Assembly (NCBI GenBank): GCA_963749535.1
Contig: CAVVNF010000014.1
Span: 176,892 to 240,891, forward strand
From: Chersky-299 sp963749535
Lineage (GTDB): Bacteria > Actinomycetota > Thermoleophilia > RBG-16-64-13
Length of the DNA: 64,000 bases
Direction of reading: 5' to 3'
Positions 50,776 through 60,387 of this stretch are shown piece after piece. How positions within the stretch are numbered: position 1 is the first letter of the stretch; every line of letters starts with the position of its first letter. The notes below the pieces were generated by a model. That model did not search any database, was not told the origin of the DNA, and worked only from the letters and a program-made list of their open reading frames with translations. The position numbers were made by a program, and so were the translations under genes.

Positions 50776-51240
50776 ATGCGCTACGGATTCGGTTGTGACC
50801 ACGCGGGGATCGTTTTCAAAGAACCGCTGGTGCGTGAATTGGAAGAGGCCGGCCATGAGGTGGTCGACGTGGGGACGTTCAGCACCGAGCGGACAGACTT
50901 CTCCATCTACGCCAACAAGGTCGCTCAAGCGGTCAGCGACGGAAACCTGGATTTCGGCCTTCTTGTCTGTGGCACCGGCCTGGGCATGGCCGTCGCGGCG
51001 AGCAGGTTTCCCGACATTCGCGCCGTCGCGGTCAGCGACTGTTTCTCCGCTCGCATGGCGCGGCAGCACACCGATGCGAACATCCTCTGTCTCGGGGCTC
51101 GGGTGCTGGGGGAAGGCGCGGCAGTGGAGATCCTGAGGACGTGGCTGTCCGCGGACTTCGCGGGCGGTCGATACGAGCAGCGGCTGCAGATGATGCGGGG
51201 TGGCTACAAGGGCGTGTCGCTGAAAGGGGCGGAGAGCTAG
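50776..51240 (+). CDS. rpiB: Ribose-5-phosphate isomerase B
   Basis: It interconverts ribose-5-P and ribulose-5-P. 154 aa from ATG 50776 after GAGGAGAG. GCDHAGIVFKEPL, the catalytic Cys region LLVCGTGLGMAVAASRF and ARQHTDANILCLGARVLGEG match the RpiB/LacAB family. The rpiB-glyA order is common in Gram-positive-type genomes. Confidence 0.95.
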   Translation: MRYGFGCDHAGIVFKEPLVRELEEAGHEVVDVGTFSTERTDFSIYANKVAQAVSDGNLDFGLLVCGTGLGMAVAASRFPDIRAVAVSDCFSARMARQHTDANILCLGARVLGEGAAVEILRTWLSADFAGGRYEQRLQMMRGGYKGVSLKGAES

Positions 51241-51281
51241 CTTCCCGCGTCACGCGAGCGAGACCAGAGCACTCGAGTTGG

Positions 51282-51306
51282 GCAAGGAGTCCGTGTGGAG
51301 AGTTAC
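51282..51306 (+). repeat. 25-bp direct repeat, copy 1 (glyA start region)
   Basis: The 25 bases from 51282 cover the glyA ribosome-binding site, GTG start and first codons. An exact copy lies at 53334-53358, where similarity continues a few bases further with a one-base gap (CCGAAAT). Confidence 0.9.
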
Positions 51307-52648
51307 GCCGAAATACCCCTGGCAGAGGCCGACCCGGTCATCAGCGAGCTCATAAAAGAAGAGCTCGAGCGCCAGCAGCACAACATCGAGCTGATCGCCT
51401 CGGAGAACTTCACTCCGGTGGCCATCCTGGAAGCGGTGGGGAGCGTTCTCACCAACAAATACGCCGAAGGCTACCCGGGCAAGCGCTACTACGGGGGCTG
51501 CGACCGGGTCGATGAGATTGAGGCCCTCGCCATCGAGCGGGCGAAGGCCCTCTACGGCGCCGAACACGCGAACGTACAGCCTCATTCGGGCTCGGCTGCA
51601 AACCAAGCCACCTACATAGCGGCTCTGAAGCCCGGGGAAGTGGTGCTGGCCATGAGCCTCGCCCACGGCGGCCATCTCACCCACGGGCACTCCGTGAACT
51701 TCTCCGGTCGCGGCTACACCTTCTATCACTACGGCGTGCGCGAGGACACCGGGCGTATCGACTACGACGAGGTCCGGGGCAAGGCCCGGCGGCACAAGCC
51801 GAAACTCATCGTGGCCGGAGCCAGCGCCTATCCGCGGCAACTGGACTTTGCCGCCTTCCGTCAGATCGCCGACGAGGTGGGCGCGGACCTCATGGTGGAC
51901 ATGGCCCATATCGCCGGCCTGGTGGCGGCGGGCGTGCATCCTTCGCCCTTCGGTTTCGCCGACTGGGTCTCCACCACCACCCACAAGACCCTGGCCGGTC
52001 CGCGCGGGGGCGCCTGCTTCACCACCCGCGCGAATGCCTCGCGTCTCGACAAAGCCGTCTTCCCCGGCCTGCAGGGCGGGCCGCTCGAGCACGTCATCGC
52101 CGGCAAGGCCGTGTGCTTCCATCTGGCGGCTAGCGAGGAGTTCAAGGCCAAGCAACGGCGCACGGTGGAAAACGCGGCGGTGCTTGCCAAGACTCTTGAT
52201 CGAAGGCGGGCTCAAGCTGGTCTCCGGCGGCACGGACAACCATCTCATGCTGGTGGACTTCCGCGGCACCGAGATGACGGGCAAGCACGCGCAAGAACTC
52301 CTGGACCGCATAAGGATCACCGCCAACAAGAACCCCGTCCCCGGCGACAGTAGGCCTCCCACCATCACTTCGGGTCTGCGCCTGGGCACGCCGGCCATGA
52401 CCACCCGGGGATTCGGCCCGGTGGAGATGCGAGAGGTGGGCAGCATCATCACCGAGCTCCTTATCGAGGAGCCTTCCGAAGAGAAGGTCGCCGCGCTCCT
52501 TCTGCGCAGCCGGGCGCTGACCGCGGCCTTCCCGCTCTACCGGTCGCTGGGCTTCGATAGTCTAGATGCAGAAACGCCAGCGACAGCGCAGTACAACGTA
52601 GTAATGCTACCTGGCCAGTCCGGGCAGTTCCAAGGCCTTCACAAGTGA
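51295..52648 (+). CDS. glyA: Serine hydroxymethyltransferase (one consensus indel, extended C-terminus)
   Basis: It converts serine and tetrahydrofolate to glycine and methylene-tetrahydrofolate. The start is GTG after GCAAGGAGT. The family segments HNIELIASENF, NKYAEGYPGKRYYGGC and the PLP-lysine motif VSTTTHKTLAGPRGG are present. A doubled base in a Leu codon (CTT/G near 52200) splits the frame. Repair gives 450 aa, about 30 more than usual. The normal end (FPLYR) is followed by an unrelated tail (SLGFDSLDAETPATAQ onward) with a different base composition, so the true 3' end may have been replaced at about 52555. Confidence 0.92.
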
Positions 52649-52649
52649 G

Positions 52650-53021
52650 GTGATCATGGTGGGGATCACACAAGGGCGCTCGCCAAATGCCTGGAGACTA
52701 GACACCGCTCAGAATGAGGTCCACACGGTGCAACGCGAAGTCCAGGCAGAAAGGCCGACCAGGGCGACGGGCTGTATGGTGTCAATGTGTCGACAAGTTG
52801 CCGCCCGTCACGAACTGAGCGACGATGAACACGCCCATCTACTCACCCGGGGACTTCTTCTGGCACGGACCCGGGGACTTCAGGGCCACAATGCTTCTGG
52901 AGGAGCGGCCAATCTCGCGGTATTCGCCCTGAACGCCGTGCCCGAAGAGGACGAAATGTGGTGGGTGTGCGATTCCATTCGTAGCCTCGTCGAAGGTGCG
53001 GCAGAGATGGCCGGATGGTGA
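52650..53021 (+). CDS. Hypothetical protein
   Basis: An open frame of up to 123 codons after the glyA tail. The last 75 residues look protein-like (MCRQVAARHELSDDEHAHLL, AVPEEDEMWWVCDSIRSLVE). The true start could be the Met near 52785. No family is recognised. It sits in a segment bounded by the two copies of the glyA-leader repeat. Confidence 0.3.
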   Translation: MIMVGITQGRSPNAWRLDTAQNEVHTVQREVQAERPTRATGCMVSMCRQVAARHELSDDEHAHLLTRGLLLARTRGLQGHNASGGAANLAVFALNAVPEEDEMWWVCDSIRSLVEGAAEMAGW

Positions 53022-53024
53022 AAG

Positions 53025-53210
53025 ATGGACGCTAACGAGTCAGAGTTCGAGTTACGCGAGGCGTCGCTTAGAGACGACACCTTTAAACGGGGGGTACCGG
53101 GCTCCATGACAGATGAGGCAATTGCCAAGGAGATCCTGCTCTTGCGACGTCGCCGACCGGCATGTGTGCGGCCACTCGCTCCACTGACGAAACATGGAGC
53201 TAAAGGATGA
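53025..53210 (+). CDS. Hypothetical small protein
   Basis: 61 codons, starting 4 nt after the previous stop, with an acidic N-terminus (MDANESEFELREASLRDD) and a basic end (LLLRRRRPACVRPL). No family is recognised. No clear ribosome-binding site beyond a weak GGATGG. It could be spurious. Confidence 0.25.
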   Translation: MDANESEFELREASLRDDTFKRGVPGSMTDEAIAKEILLLRRRRPACVRPLAPLTKHGAKG

Positions 53211-53333
53211 CCACTGGGCCACGATTGACACCGCGAAGTAGCAGCGGGCCTCACTGACAGCGGGTTTCTGCCGACCGCGGTCCAGGCACGCAAGATGATT
53301 GACTTGCCCGAACCCCCGCTCTAATTCTAAATA

Positions 53334-53358
53334 GCAAGGAGTCCGTGTGGAGAGTTAC
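53334..53358 (+). repeat. 25-bp direct repeat, copy 2 (stray glyA leader)
   Basis: An exact copy of the glyA start region (51282-51306) placed 59 bp before fabH. It is followed by only a few more matching bases, so no second glyA is present. It may mark a duplication border or an assembly join. Confidence 0.85.
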
Positions 53359-53416
53359 CACCGAAATTGGCGCTACGGCCGCTGGCTGCACACTAGATCC
53401 CAATGTGAGCTGAGCC

Positions 53417-54429
53417 ATGCCTCTTAGCCCAGCACCGCTCCAAGGCCGGCCCGTAACCATTTCAGGCCTCGGCTGCTATCTCCCGCCGACCGCCCTCACC
53501 AACGACGATCTAGCGAAGACCATGGACACGTCGGACGAATGGATCCGCAAGCGAACCGGTATTGAGGCGAGGCGAGTTGTGATCCAGGCGAGGGGAGCTT
53601 CGAACTGGCCCTTCGGGCTGGGCGCGCGGCCTTGATCGATTCAGGGCTCCCGGCGGGCGAAATCGGTCTGGTCATAGTGGGCTGCATAGTGCAGGATAGG
53701 CCCATGCCGGCCACCTCGGCTCTGGTGGCCGCCGAGCTCGGCTGCACCTCGGCTGGCGCCTTCGACATCTGCAACGCGTGCAGCAGTTTTCTCTATGGGC
53801 TGCTCTGCGCGGCGGGGGTGATCGCCGCCGGGTTCTATGAGCACGTTCTTGTCATCGGTAGCGAAGCGGCGTCGAGGATACTCGATTGCCAGGATCGTTC
53901 CACGTCCATCTTGTTCGGAGACGGCGCGGGGGCCGCCGTGGTCTCGGCTGCCAAAGGCCGAGGACGGATAATCGGCTTCGACATGGGGGCGGACGGGTCT
54001 GGCGGCGAGTTTCTGCAAATACCCGCAGGCGGCACGCGAACTCCAGCGTCATACCAGACCGTCACTGAGGGGATGCACTTTATCAAGATGGACGGCAAAG
54101 AAGTATATAAGTTCGCCACTCGGGTCCCTGCACAATCGGCCACGCGCCTTCTGGAGAAATGTGGGCGAACAATAGAAGAGGTAGATCTTCTCGTTCCACA
54201 TCAGGCTAACCTGCGCATCATCGAGGCGACCACGAAGAAACTGGGCATTGACCCGGCACGGGTCTTCACCAACGTGCAGCGATATGGCAATACCTCGGCT
54301 GCCTCTGTTCCCATCTGCCTGACTGAAGCCCGGGATGAAGGCAGGCTCAAAGATGGCGATCTCGTGCTCATGATCGCCTTCGGAGGCGGTCTGACCTGGG
54401 GCTCGTGTCTGATGGAATGGGGCCGATGA
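53417..54429 (+). CDS. fabH: Beta-ketoacyl-ACP synthase III (one consensus indel)
   Basis: It starts fatty-acid synthesis by condensing acyl-CoA with malonyl-ACP. The catalytic triad is visible: Cys in FDICNACSSFLYGL, His in VPHQANLRIIEA, Asn in RYGNTSAASVP. The N-terminus is GLGCYLPPTALTNDDLAKTM. A missing third base in a Val codon near 53580 breaks the frame; repair gives DPGEGSFELALRAGRAALID and 337 aa. A KASIII-like enzyme of secondary metabolism is less likely given the tight fit. Confidence 0.9.
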
Positions 54430-54813
54430 TCGGATCGTAGCGGATGCCTCTGAATGCACCTCCTGAGGCCTCATGTTCTCGCGTTCCTGGACTTGCTTGG
54501 CTGCTGTTTGCTCCTCACGTCGGCAGGCCAATGTCATGCCCGCTTTCGCTTAACCGTTCCAGTTCTGTATCCGGTTGAGAGTTCGGCCGATGGTGTCCAC
54601 CGTGACTTAATGGGGTCCATCGCGGTTCGCGCCTGGTTGTCTATCCCTATGGCATCTTCTCGTGACGAAGCGGTTACCGAGGCGTAACGAAGACTAGGGT
54701 TTGGAGTGGCGTCTTGGAGCCACCCCCTTTGGCTAAAATAGCCGGGGGCCTCTCCATCCGGAGGCCTCTGGCACCGTCGAAAGTCTCGACCCGGACGCCT
54801 ATCCGAATGTCTT
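54430..54813. other. Gene-free stretch between fabH and the methyltransferase
   Basis: No convincing gene. A 77-codon open frame at 54454-54687 (+) has a hydrophobic start but no family and poor coding character; I leave it out. No terminator with a T-run is clear. Confidence 0.4.
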
Positions 54814-56052
54814 TTACCCCTCCATCCTCTCGGCTCTGGCTCCGGTGAAAGTCTCCCATCGCGCGATTGCCAGTGAACAATAATGCGGGTCAAATTCCAT
54901 GCCGTAGGCAGACTCGCCCGGTCCGTTCCGCTGCCACCAGGGTCGAGCCGGAGCCCAGAAACAAGTCCAGGACCACATCTCCCCGGCTGGAAGTTCTCGA
55001 TGGCCCGCTCGATCAAGGCAAGCGGCTTCATGGTCGGATGAAGGGCAGAGACCTGCCGGCCGGGCGATCTCCCAAACATCGACTTGATCTCGCCCGCCGG
55101 GAAGTGCCGCTTGGCACCCTTCCCGCCATCCATACCACAGGGCTCATAATCTGCTGATAATCGGCTCGTCCGAGCACGAAACGGTCCTTGGCCCAGATGA
55201 TGGTGTCCGACCAGTGCCCGCCGGCCTCGGCCAGGATCCTCGACACGGTCGGCCACTCCTTCGTGCTCATACATATATAGAGAGCGCCGTCGACATTGCC
55301 GACGAGGTTCTGGGCCCAGCCTCGGCAGAACGCCTCCCAGGCCTCCGGAGCCAGGGCGTCGTTCTTCAAGTGCCGGCGGCTCTGCCCGCGCTGCCGGCCG
55401 CCATGGTCCCCGAGCGAGACGTTGTACGGGGGGTCGCAGAAGCCCATCTGGGCTCTTTGTCCCGCAAGGAGTCGCTCAACGTCCTCGGGTTTGGTGGCGT
55501 CCCCGCACAGAAGCCGGTGCTCGCCCAGGTGGAACAGGTCACCTACCTGGGCCCGGGGGTGCTCATAGGCGGCGCTCAGGGCGGCGTCTAGGTCGAGGGT
55601 CTCCGGTCGGTCCCGCTTGTCTCTGAGTCTCGAGACCTTGAGGAGCTGATCGATCTCTTGGCCGTCAAATCCGGAGAGGGTGAGGTCGAGTGTCCGGAGC
55701 TTTCTGCGAGGTCGGCCAGCAACTGAGCGAGCAGTTCCTCGTCGAACTCGCCGGAGATCTTGTTGAGGGCGACGTTGAAAAGCTTGGCTTTCTCCTCGCC
55801 TACGTCGAGGAAGATGACCGGTACCGTCTTTAACCCCAGCTTGCGAGCGGCGACCAGGCGTTGGTGGCCGCCGATCACCACCGCGGTTCTTTCGCCGACG
55901 ATGATCGGGTCGATAAAGCCGAACTCCGTGATGCTCCGGGTGAGGGCTTCCAGCTCCTTGGCGGATATGCGCCGGGGATTGGCCGGATCGGGATGGACCC
56001 AGTCGAGGGCGACCTCCTCGATCACGAGCCTGGTGGTCGGACTAGCGGTCAT
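54814..56052 (-). CDS. ParB-domain DNA methyltransferase, phage type (five consensus indels)
   Basis: An N-terminal ParB/Srx-like domain (VALDWVHPDPANPRRISAKE, VIGGHQRLVAARKLGLKTVP) is fused to an N4/N6 amino-methyltransferase with the catalytic DPPYNV motif (nt about 55430), HPTMKPLALIERAIEN and the SAM motif DLFLGSGSTLVAAERTG. The ATG is preceded by AGGAGGAA. One missing base (Ala near 55710) and four doubled bases (CCT/G near 55140, GGG/T near 55125, AAC/T near 54992, CGA/G near 54915) break the raw frame; repair gives 411 aa and an end ARAERMEG. Such fusions are common in phages and prophages next to terminase genes, as here. Confidence 0.82.
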
Positions 56053-56093
56053 GGCTTCCTCCTTCGCGTGCAGACGTAACAGTGAAGTCTGGG

Positions 56094-56625
56094 TCAACGG
56101 GGGCGGGCAGGGGCCTCCTTTCCTGGATCTCGGTCTAATTCACCAGTCGCCGCCGAGGGTCGATGCTGACCCGTGCCTGGCCGATCCGAGGGCTTTAATC
56201 GCCATCTCCGCATAAAGTCGGCGTGGGCGAAGTGATCCGGACCTCGTCTCACCCAGCGGGCTCGTTTCTCCCCGGTCTCCGGATCCTCATCGATGGTGCG
56301 GACGATCTGGGTCATCTGCCGCATGTACTCCTCGACAACCTCATCCGGGCGGGGTAGGCGGCGCCGGAGCTTCTGGTAGAGGTCCCGCCAGGGTCGAAGG
56401 CCTCGGTCCGGCTGATGGTGATGGTAGGGGTGCCGTCATGATCCACGCCTAAGTTGGTGAGACCTTTCTGGCTGGTGTCCGTAGAAGGCCAGGCGGACCC
56501 GGCCCTAGGGTACCGCTGGGCAAAGGCCCGGGCGGCGTGGGTGTTGGGGTGCGCATCGATCACGCACAGGCGCACGTCGAACGCCTCCATGAAGTAGTCA
56601 AGGACGCTGAAGCTGTGATCGGTTC
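56094..56625 (-). pseudogene. C-terminal fragment of a phage terminase large subunit-like protein
   Basis: Minus-strand pieces read VLDYFMEAFDVRLCVIDAHP, HAARAFAQRYP, GLTNLGVDHDGTPTITISRT and, after further frame changes, MTQIVRTIDEDPETGEKRAR with WVRRGPDHFAHADFMRRW. These resemble the nuclease end of phage terminase large subunits. The upstream (N-terminal) part is missing: at about 56.61 kb the sequence passes into an unrelated plus-strand gene. It lies just upstream of the ParB-methyltransferase, as in prophages. Confidence 0.6.
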
Positions 56626-57022
56626 GACCAAGTTGCAGGAGTTGGTCATCCCCATGGTGGCCATCCTGATGCCGATCGGGATCATCGCCGTAGTCGCGCA
56701 CTTCAAGGGCAAGGAGAGAGAGATGATTCACCGCGAGCGCATGGCCGCCCTGGAGAAGGGGCTGCAACCGCCGGTCGAATCCGAGCCTTCGGCCTTCTCA
56801 GGCCGCCCGCCTGCCCCGCGCAATTACCTCCTACGAGGGTTGGTCTGGCTGTTTGTGGGTCTCGGCATCCTCGCTCCGCTGTTCCTATATCGCGGCGGGT
56901 TCGAGATGGATCGCGGGTTAGGCGCAATCCCGTTCCTGGGCTTCGTGCCGTCAGGGGTGGGCGTGGCATACCTCATCTTCCACGCAATCGAGAGCGACAA
57001 GACGCGCCCACCCGCCTCGTGA
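56615..57022 (+). CDS. DUF6249-like small membrane protein
   Basis: About 135 aa from a GTG at 56615, which may not be the true start because the sequence joins the terminase fragment here. A TM segment (VIPMVAILMPIGIIAVVAHF) is followed by a charged turn (KGKEREMIHRERMAALEKGL) and two more hydrophobic segments (GLVWLFVGLGILAPLFLY, FLGFVPSGVGVAYLIFHAI). This layout is like DUF6249 proteins, which I recall from Acidobacteriota. Function unknown. Confidence 0.55.
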   Translation: MIGSTKLQELVIPMVAILMPIGIIAVVAHFKGKEREMIHRERMAALEKGLQPPVESEPSAFSGRPPAPRNYLLRGLVWLFVGLGILAPLFLYRGGFEMDRGLGAIPFLGFVPSGVGVAYLIFHAIESDKTRPPAS

Positions 57023-57141
57023 CGCCGGGCCTCCCGGAGCCGGGCGCGGGGGCCCCTCCCTCACGGTCGCGGCTCAGTCCTGAAGCCCGCCGGCGCGACG
57101 AGTGACCTGCGATCCGTGATATCCTGCCGAACAACCCCACG

Positions 57142-57840
57142 ATGGCGACCACTCGTGAACAGGCGGGCCCCGGCCTGCTGAAGAGCCTCGGCCTCGTCGA
57201 CGCGACCGCACTGGTCGTCGGGTCGATGATCGGCTCGGGAATCTTCATCGTCTCGGCTGACATCATGCGGCAGGTCGCCGCGCCCGGACTGATGCTCATG
57301 ACCTGGGTGGTCACGGCGGTGATCACCATGATCGCCGCGCTCAGCTACGGGGAACTGGCCGCGGCGATGCCGCAGGCCGGCGCAGATGTCTACCTGCGCG
57401 AGGCTTTCGGCCCTCTCAGCGGGTTCCTCTTCGGGTGGACCCTGTTCCTGGTGATCCAGACGGGGACGCTGGCCGCGGTTGCGGTGGCATTCGCGAAATT
57501 TGCCGGCGTGTTTGTGCCTTGGATCTCGGCGCACAACCGCGTGGCGGGCGCCGGCCGGCTTGGCATCAGCTCGCAGCAACTGGTGGCCATCGCAGTGCTG
57601 GTTCTGCTGACCTGGGTGAACACCCGCGGCGTACGCACCGGCGCGCGGGTGCAGAACACGTTCACCTTCGCTAAAGTAGCCGCGCTGCTGGGCCTGGTGT
57701 TCCTGGGCCTGGCCGTGGGGAACCACTCGCAGGCCGTGGCGGAGAACTTCGGCCATTTCTGGGGGAAGGCGGATTGGAGCTTCGCCACCATTCGGCTGGT
57801 GGGCGTGGCGATGGTGGGAGCGTTGTTCTCCTCGGAGAGT
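57142..57840 (+). pseudogene. APC-family amino acid permease, 3' truncated
   Basis: The N-terminal half of an amino acid/polyamine permease: GLVDATALVVGSMIGSGIFI, VTAVITMIAALSYGELAAAM, VNTRGVRTGARVQNTFTFAK. About seven TM segments can be seen. The family pattern stops after VAMVGALFSSE near 57840; the following residues are unrelated and AT-rich, so about half the protein (expected 450-500 aa) is missing. The style resembles Acidobacteriota permeases. Truncation is probably a contig join. Confidence 0.75.
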
Positions 57841-58430
57841 ACTTTCGGTTCGTGCTTCTTACCATTTCTGATGTTTATCGGGATAGTTGTTTCAGCATTA
57901 GTTATCGTTTTACTAGAGCGCTGTTTACAGGGTACATGTTCTTCTACCTCGACATAAGGAAAGCTCCAGACCTCACAATTGTTCTCAATTAATGCATGTT
58001 CTGAAACGATCTGGTTCTCCCTTTCAGCAATGGGGGTTGTGCCATAAACAATGAGATCGTTGGATGCCCAAAATGTTAAAAAGCACATCAAACAAGGATA
58101 TAGGCGCGGTAAACTGCTTGGTAGCGCATAGATGGCAGGAAATGATCCTTAAGAGCAAAGCCTTGCTCATGATCGTGATCTTTATCGTCGGTATAGCTAC
58201 CGTATTCTCATCACATCTGAATTTCCCGATAAAATTTCGGGGCTCGAAAAGCTAACCGTAGTCGTTGTGAGCGGCAAACGATGACGATCGGATCCGTTAA
58301 ACAGAGCGCTCTCCATTCACTATTCAAATGGAACAAACCAAAACGTGACAGGAAATCTTTAACGCTTTCACCAATCTTTCAATCGCAGGATAACTGGCAA
58401 AGGGAAAGATTCCACTAACGGCTGATTTCG
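57841..58430. other. AT-richer segment of unknown origin
   Basis: Base composition falls sharply here compared with both neighbours. I see short hydrophobic frames on the plus strand (for example LPFLMFIGIVVSALVIVLL at 57858 and IVIFIVGIATVF near 58170) but no complete gene, RNA or mobile-element end. Confidence 0.45.
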
Positions 58431-58455
58431 CCAGCAATTTCTACGCTGGCTGAAC

Positions 58456-59541
58456 ATGATCTATGTCGGCGCCGGCAGTTTTATCCTTTCCTTTGTCTGG
58501 CGCTATCTCTCACGAAAGGGCATATCCGGAAGGAAGGAGGGCATCGATGCAGAGGGAGGACGCAGGTCTTACCTGCAGCGCGTCTTGAGCGAGAAGAGGC
58601 TGTCCCTTCCGGCGCTGGGAATTGTGGCTGTCATCGCCGTCTTCTTCCCTTTTGTCTCATCCATCTACCAGACAAACATCATGACAACCGCACTCATGTA
58701 CGTCGTCCTGGGCCTCGGCCTGAATATCGTCGTAGGCCAGGCGGGACTTTTGAATCTCGGCTACGTGGCCTTCTATGCAGCAGGCGCCTACACGTATGCG
58801 CTTCTCTATCACCATTTCGGGGTCGGCTTCTGGCTGGCATTGCCCCTCGGCGCCCTTGCCGCTACCATCCTGGGCGTTCTCCTCGCTCTGCCGGTGCTGC
58901 GGCTTCAGGGCGATTATCTTGCTATCGTGACCTTGGGCTTCGGCGAGATCACGAGACTCGTCCTCGAAAACTGGAATGAATTTTCCTACGGCCCGAGCGG
59001 CATCTCCGGGATACCGCGGCCCGGCCTTTTCGGCATGGAGATGGACATGCACGAGGCCACAGTATACCTCTATTTCCTGATGATACTCCTTTGCATCATC
59101 ACAATCTTTGTCGTAAATCGCCTGCAGGATTCCCGGATAGGGAGGGCGCTCCTTGCCCTCCGGGAGGACGAAATCGCCTGCCAGGCCATGGGTATCAATA
59201 AGACGATGGTCAAGCTGACTGCCTTCGCCTTGGGCTCTACCTGGGCCGGCCTCGTCGGCGTCATCTTTGCGGCGAAGACCACCTTCGTCAACCCTGCAAG
59301 CTTCACCTTCCTCGAATCGGCCATGATCCTCTCCATCGTCGTTCTGGGCGGAACAGGTTCTATCGTAGGCATCGTAATCGGCGCCCTCCTTCTCATATTG
59401 CTCCCGGAATACCTCCGCGCCTTCAGCGATTACCGGATGCTGCTCTTCGGGATCATCATGGTCATCATGATGATCTTCCGTCCCCAGGGGATTGTCACGG
59501 GCGTCCGCAAGACCTATGAATTTCACGCGGAGGAAAAATAA
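58456..59541 (+). CDS. livM: Branched-chain amino acid ABC transporter permease LivM, probably 5' truncated
   Basis: An inner-membrane permease of a LIV-type importer. NIVVGQAGLLNLGYVAFYAA and the EAA-type loop ALREDEIACQAMGINKTMVK are LivM hallmarks. About nine hydrophobic segments are visible. It starts within a TM helix (MIYVGAGSFILSFVW) close to the composition break at 58.43 kb, so the first part and probably livH and the binding-protein gene are missing. GC is lower than in the first 56 kb. livG follows after 57 nt. Confidence 0.9.
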   Translation: MIYVGAGSFILSFVWRYLSRKGISGRKEGIDAEGGRRSYLQRVLSEKRLSLPALGIVAVIAVFFPFVSSIYQTNIMTTALMYVVLGLGLNIVVGQAGLLNLGYVAFYAAGAYTYALLYHHFGVGFWLALPLGALAATILGVLLALPVLRLQGDYLAIVTLGFGEITRLVLENWNEFSYGPSGISGIPRPGLFGMEMDMHEATVYLYFLMILLCIITIFVVNRLQDSRIGRALLALREDEIACQAMGINKTMVKLTAFALGSTWAGLVGVIFAAKTTFVNPASFTFLESAMILSIVVLGGTGSIVGIVIGALLLILLPEYLRAFSDYRMLLFGIIMVIMMIFRPQGIVTGVRKTYEFHAEEK

Positions 59542-59598
59542 AAAGTGTATTTAATTCTTGTAGTCATTCCTCTGCACGCAGTAAGCAGAAAATAAATT

Positions 59599-60387
59599 AT
59601 GAACCCTGTACTTGAAGCAAAGAAACTAAGCATGAATTTCGGCGGTCTCAGGGCGCTCCACAACGTTGACATCGAAGTCCTGCCCGGCGAGATCACCGCC
59701 CTCATCGGGCCCAACGGCGCAGGCAAGACGACCTTCTTCAATTGCATCACCGGCATCTACTCTCCTACGGAGGGCGATATCTTCATTACCCCTCCGGGCC
59801 GCGGGCGGAAAAAAATCACCGGTATCAATATTCACAGGGTGACGGAAAATGGCGTGGCGAGGACGTTTCAGAATATACGGATATTCCCCGATATGACGGT
59901 TCTCGAAAATGTAATGATCGGCCGTCACTGCCGCACGGACGCCGGCGTCCTCGGCGCCATCCTCAGGGACAAGGGCACGATGGCGGAAGAAAAAGCCATT
60001 GTTGCAAGAAGCTATGAGATACTGAAAAAGATCGGCATCACGGAGCACGTGAATCTGCTTGCGAGAAATCTCCCTTACGGCGCTCAGCGCCGCCTCGAGA
60101 TCGCAAGGGCCTTGGCTACCGATCCCTTTCTGCTCCTCCTCGACGAGCCCGCGGCCGGCATGAATCCGCAGGAGACAAGAGACCTGGAAGCCTTGATTAT
60201 CAGCATCCGCGACGAATGGGAGATTTCCGTTTTTCTTATTGAACACGATATGAGGCTGGTCATGGGACTTTCCGACTCCGTTTACGTCATGGACTACGGC
60301 GAGATGCTCGCCCGCGGGACACCGCAGGAGATCAGACAGAATCCGGAAGTGATAAAGGCATATTTGGGGGAAGACGTCAGTGCTTAG
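59599..60387 (+). CDS. livG: Branched-chain amino acid ABC transporter ATPase LivG
   Basis: One ATPase of the LIV importer. 262 aa. Walker A GPNGAGKTTFFNCITG, the signature region NLPYGAQRRLEIARALA (the usual LSGGQ is LPYGAQ in LivG), Walker B LLLLDEPAAGMN, and the H-loop IEHDMRLVMG. Its stop overlaps the livF GTG by 8 nt. Confidence 0.96.
   Translation: MNPVLEAKKLSMNFGGLRALHNVDIEVLPGEITALIGPNGAGKTTFFNCITGIYSPTEGDIFITPPGRGRKKITGINIHRVTENGVARTFQNIRIFPDMTVLENVMIGRHCRTDAGVLGAILRDKGTMAEEKAIVARSYEILKKIGITEHVNLLARNLPYGAQRRLEIARALATDPFLLLLDEPAAGMNPQETRDLEALIISIRDEWEISVFLIEHDMRLVMGLSDSVYVMDYGEMLARGTPQEIRQNPEVIKAYLGEDVSA

Noticed and set aside
53194..53241. Transposase start (MELKDDHWATID) suggesting an IS remnant
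   Set aside because: Only 15 codons with loose similarity to IS5-type starts, no further transposase motifs and no inverted repeats.
54534..55274. Long minus-strand frame as a separate protein
   Set aside because: It is the methyltransferase read out of frame after a doubled base; the repaired methyltransferase uses other frames in most of this range.
57390..58091. Minus-strand frame across the permease end as a gene
   Set aside because: It spans the composition break, has no family pattern, and its first part is the complement of the permease.
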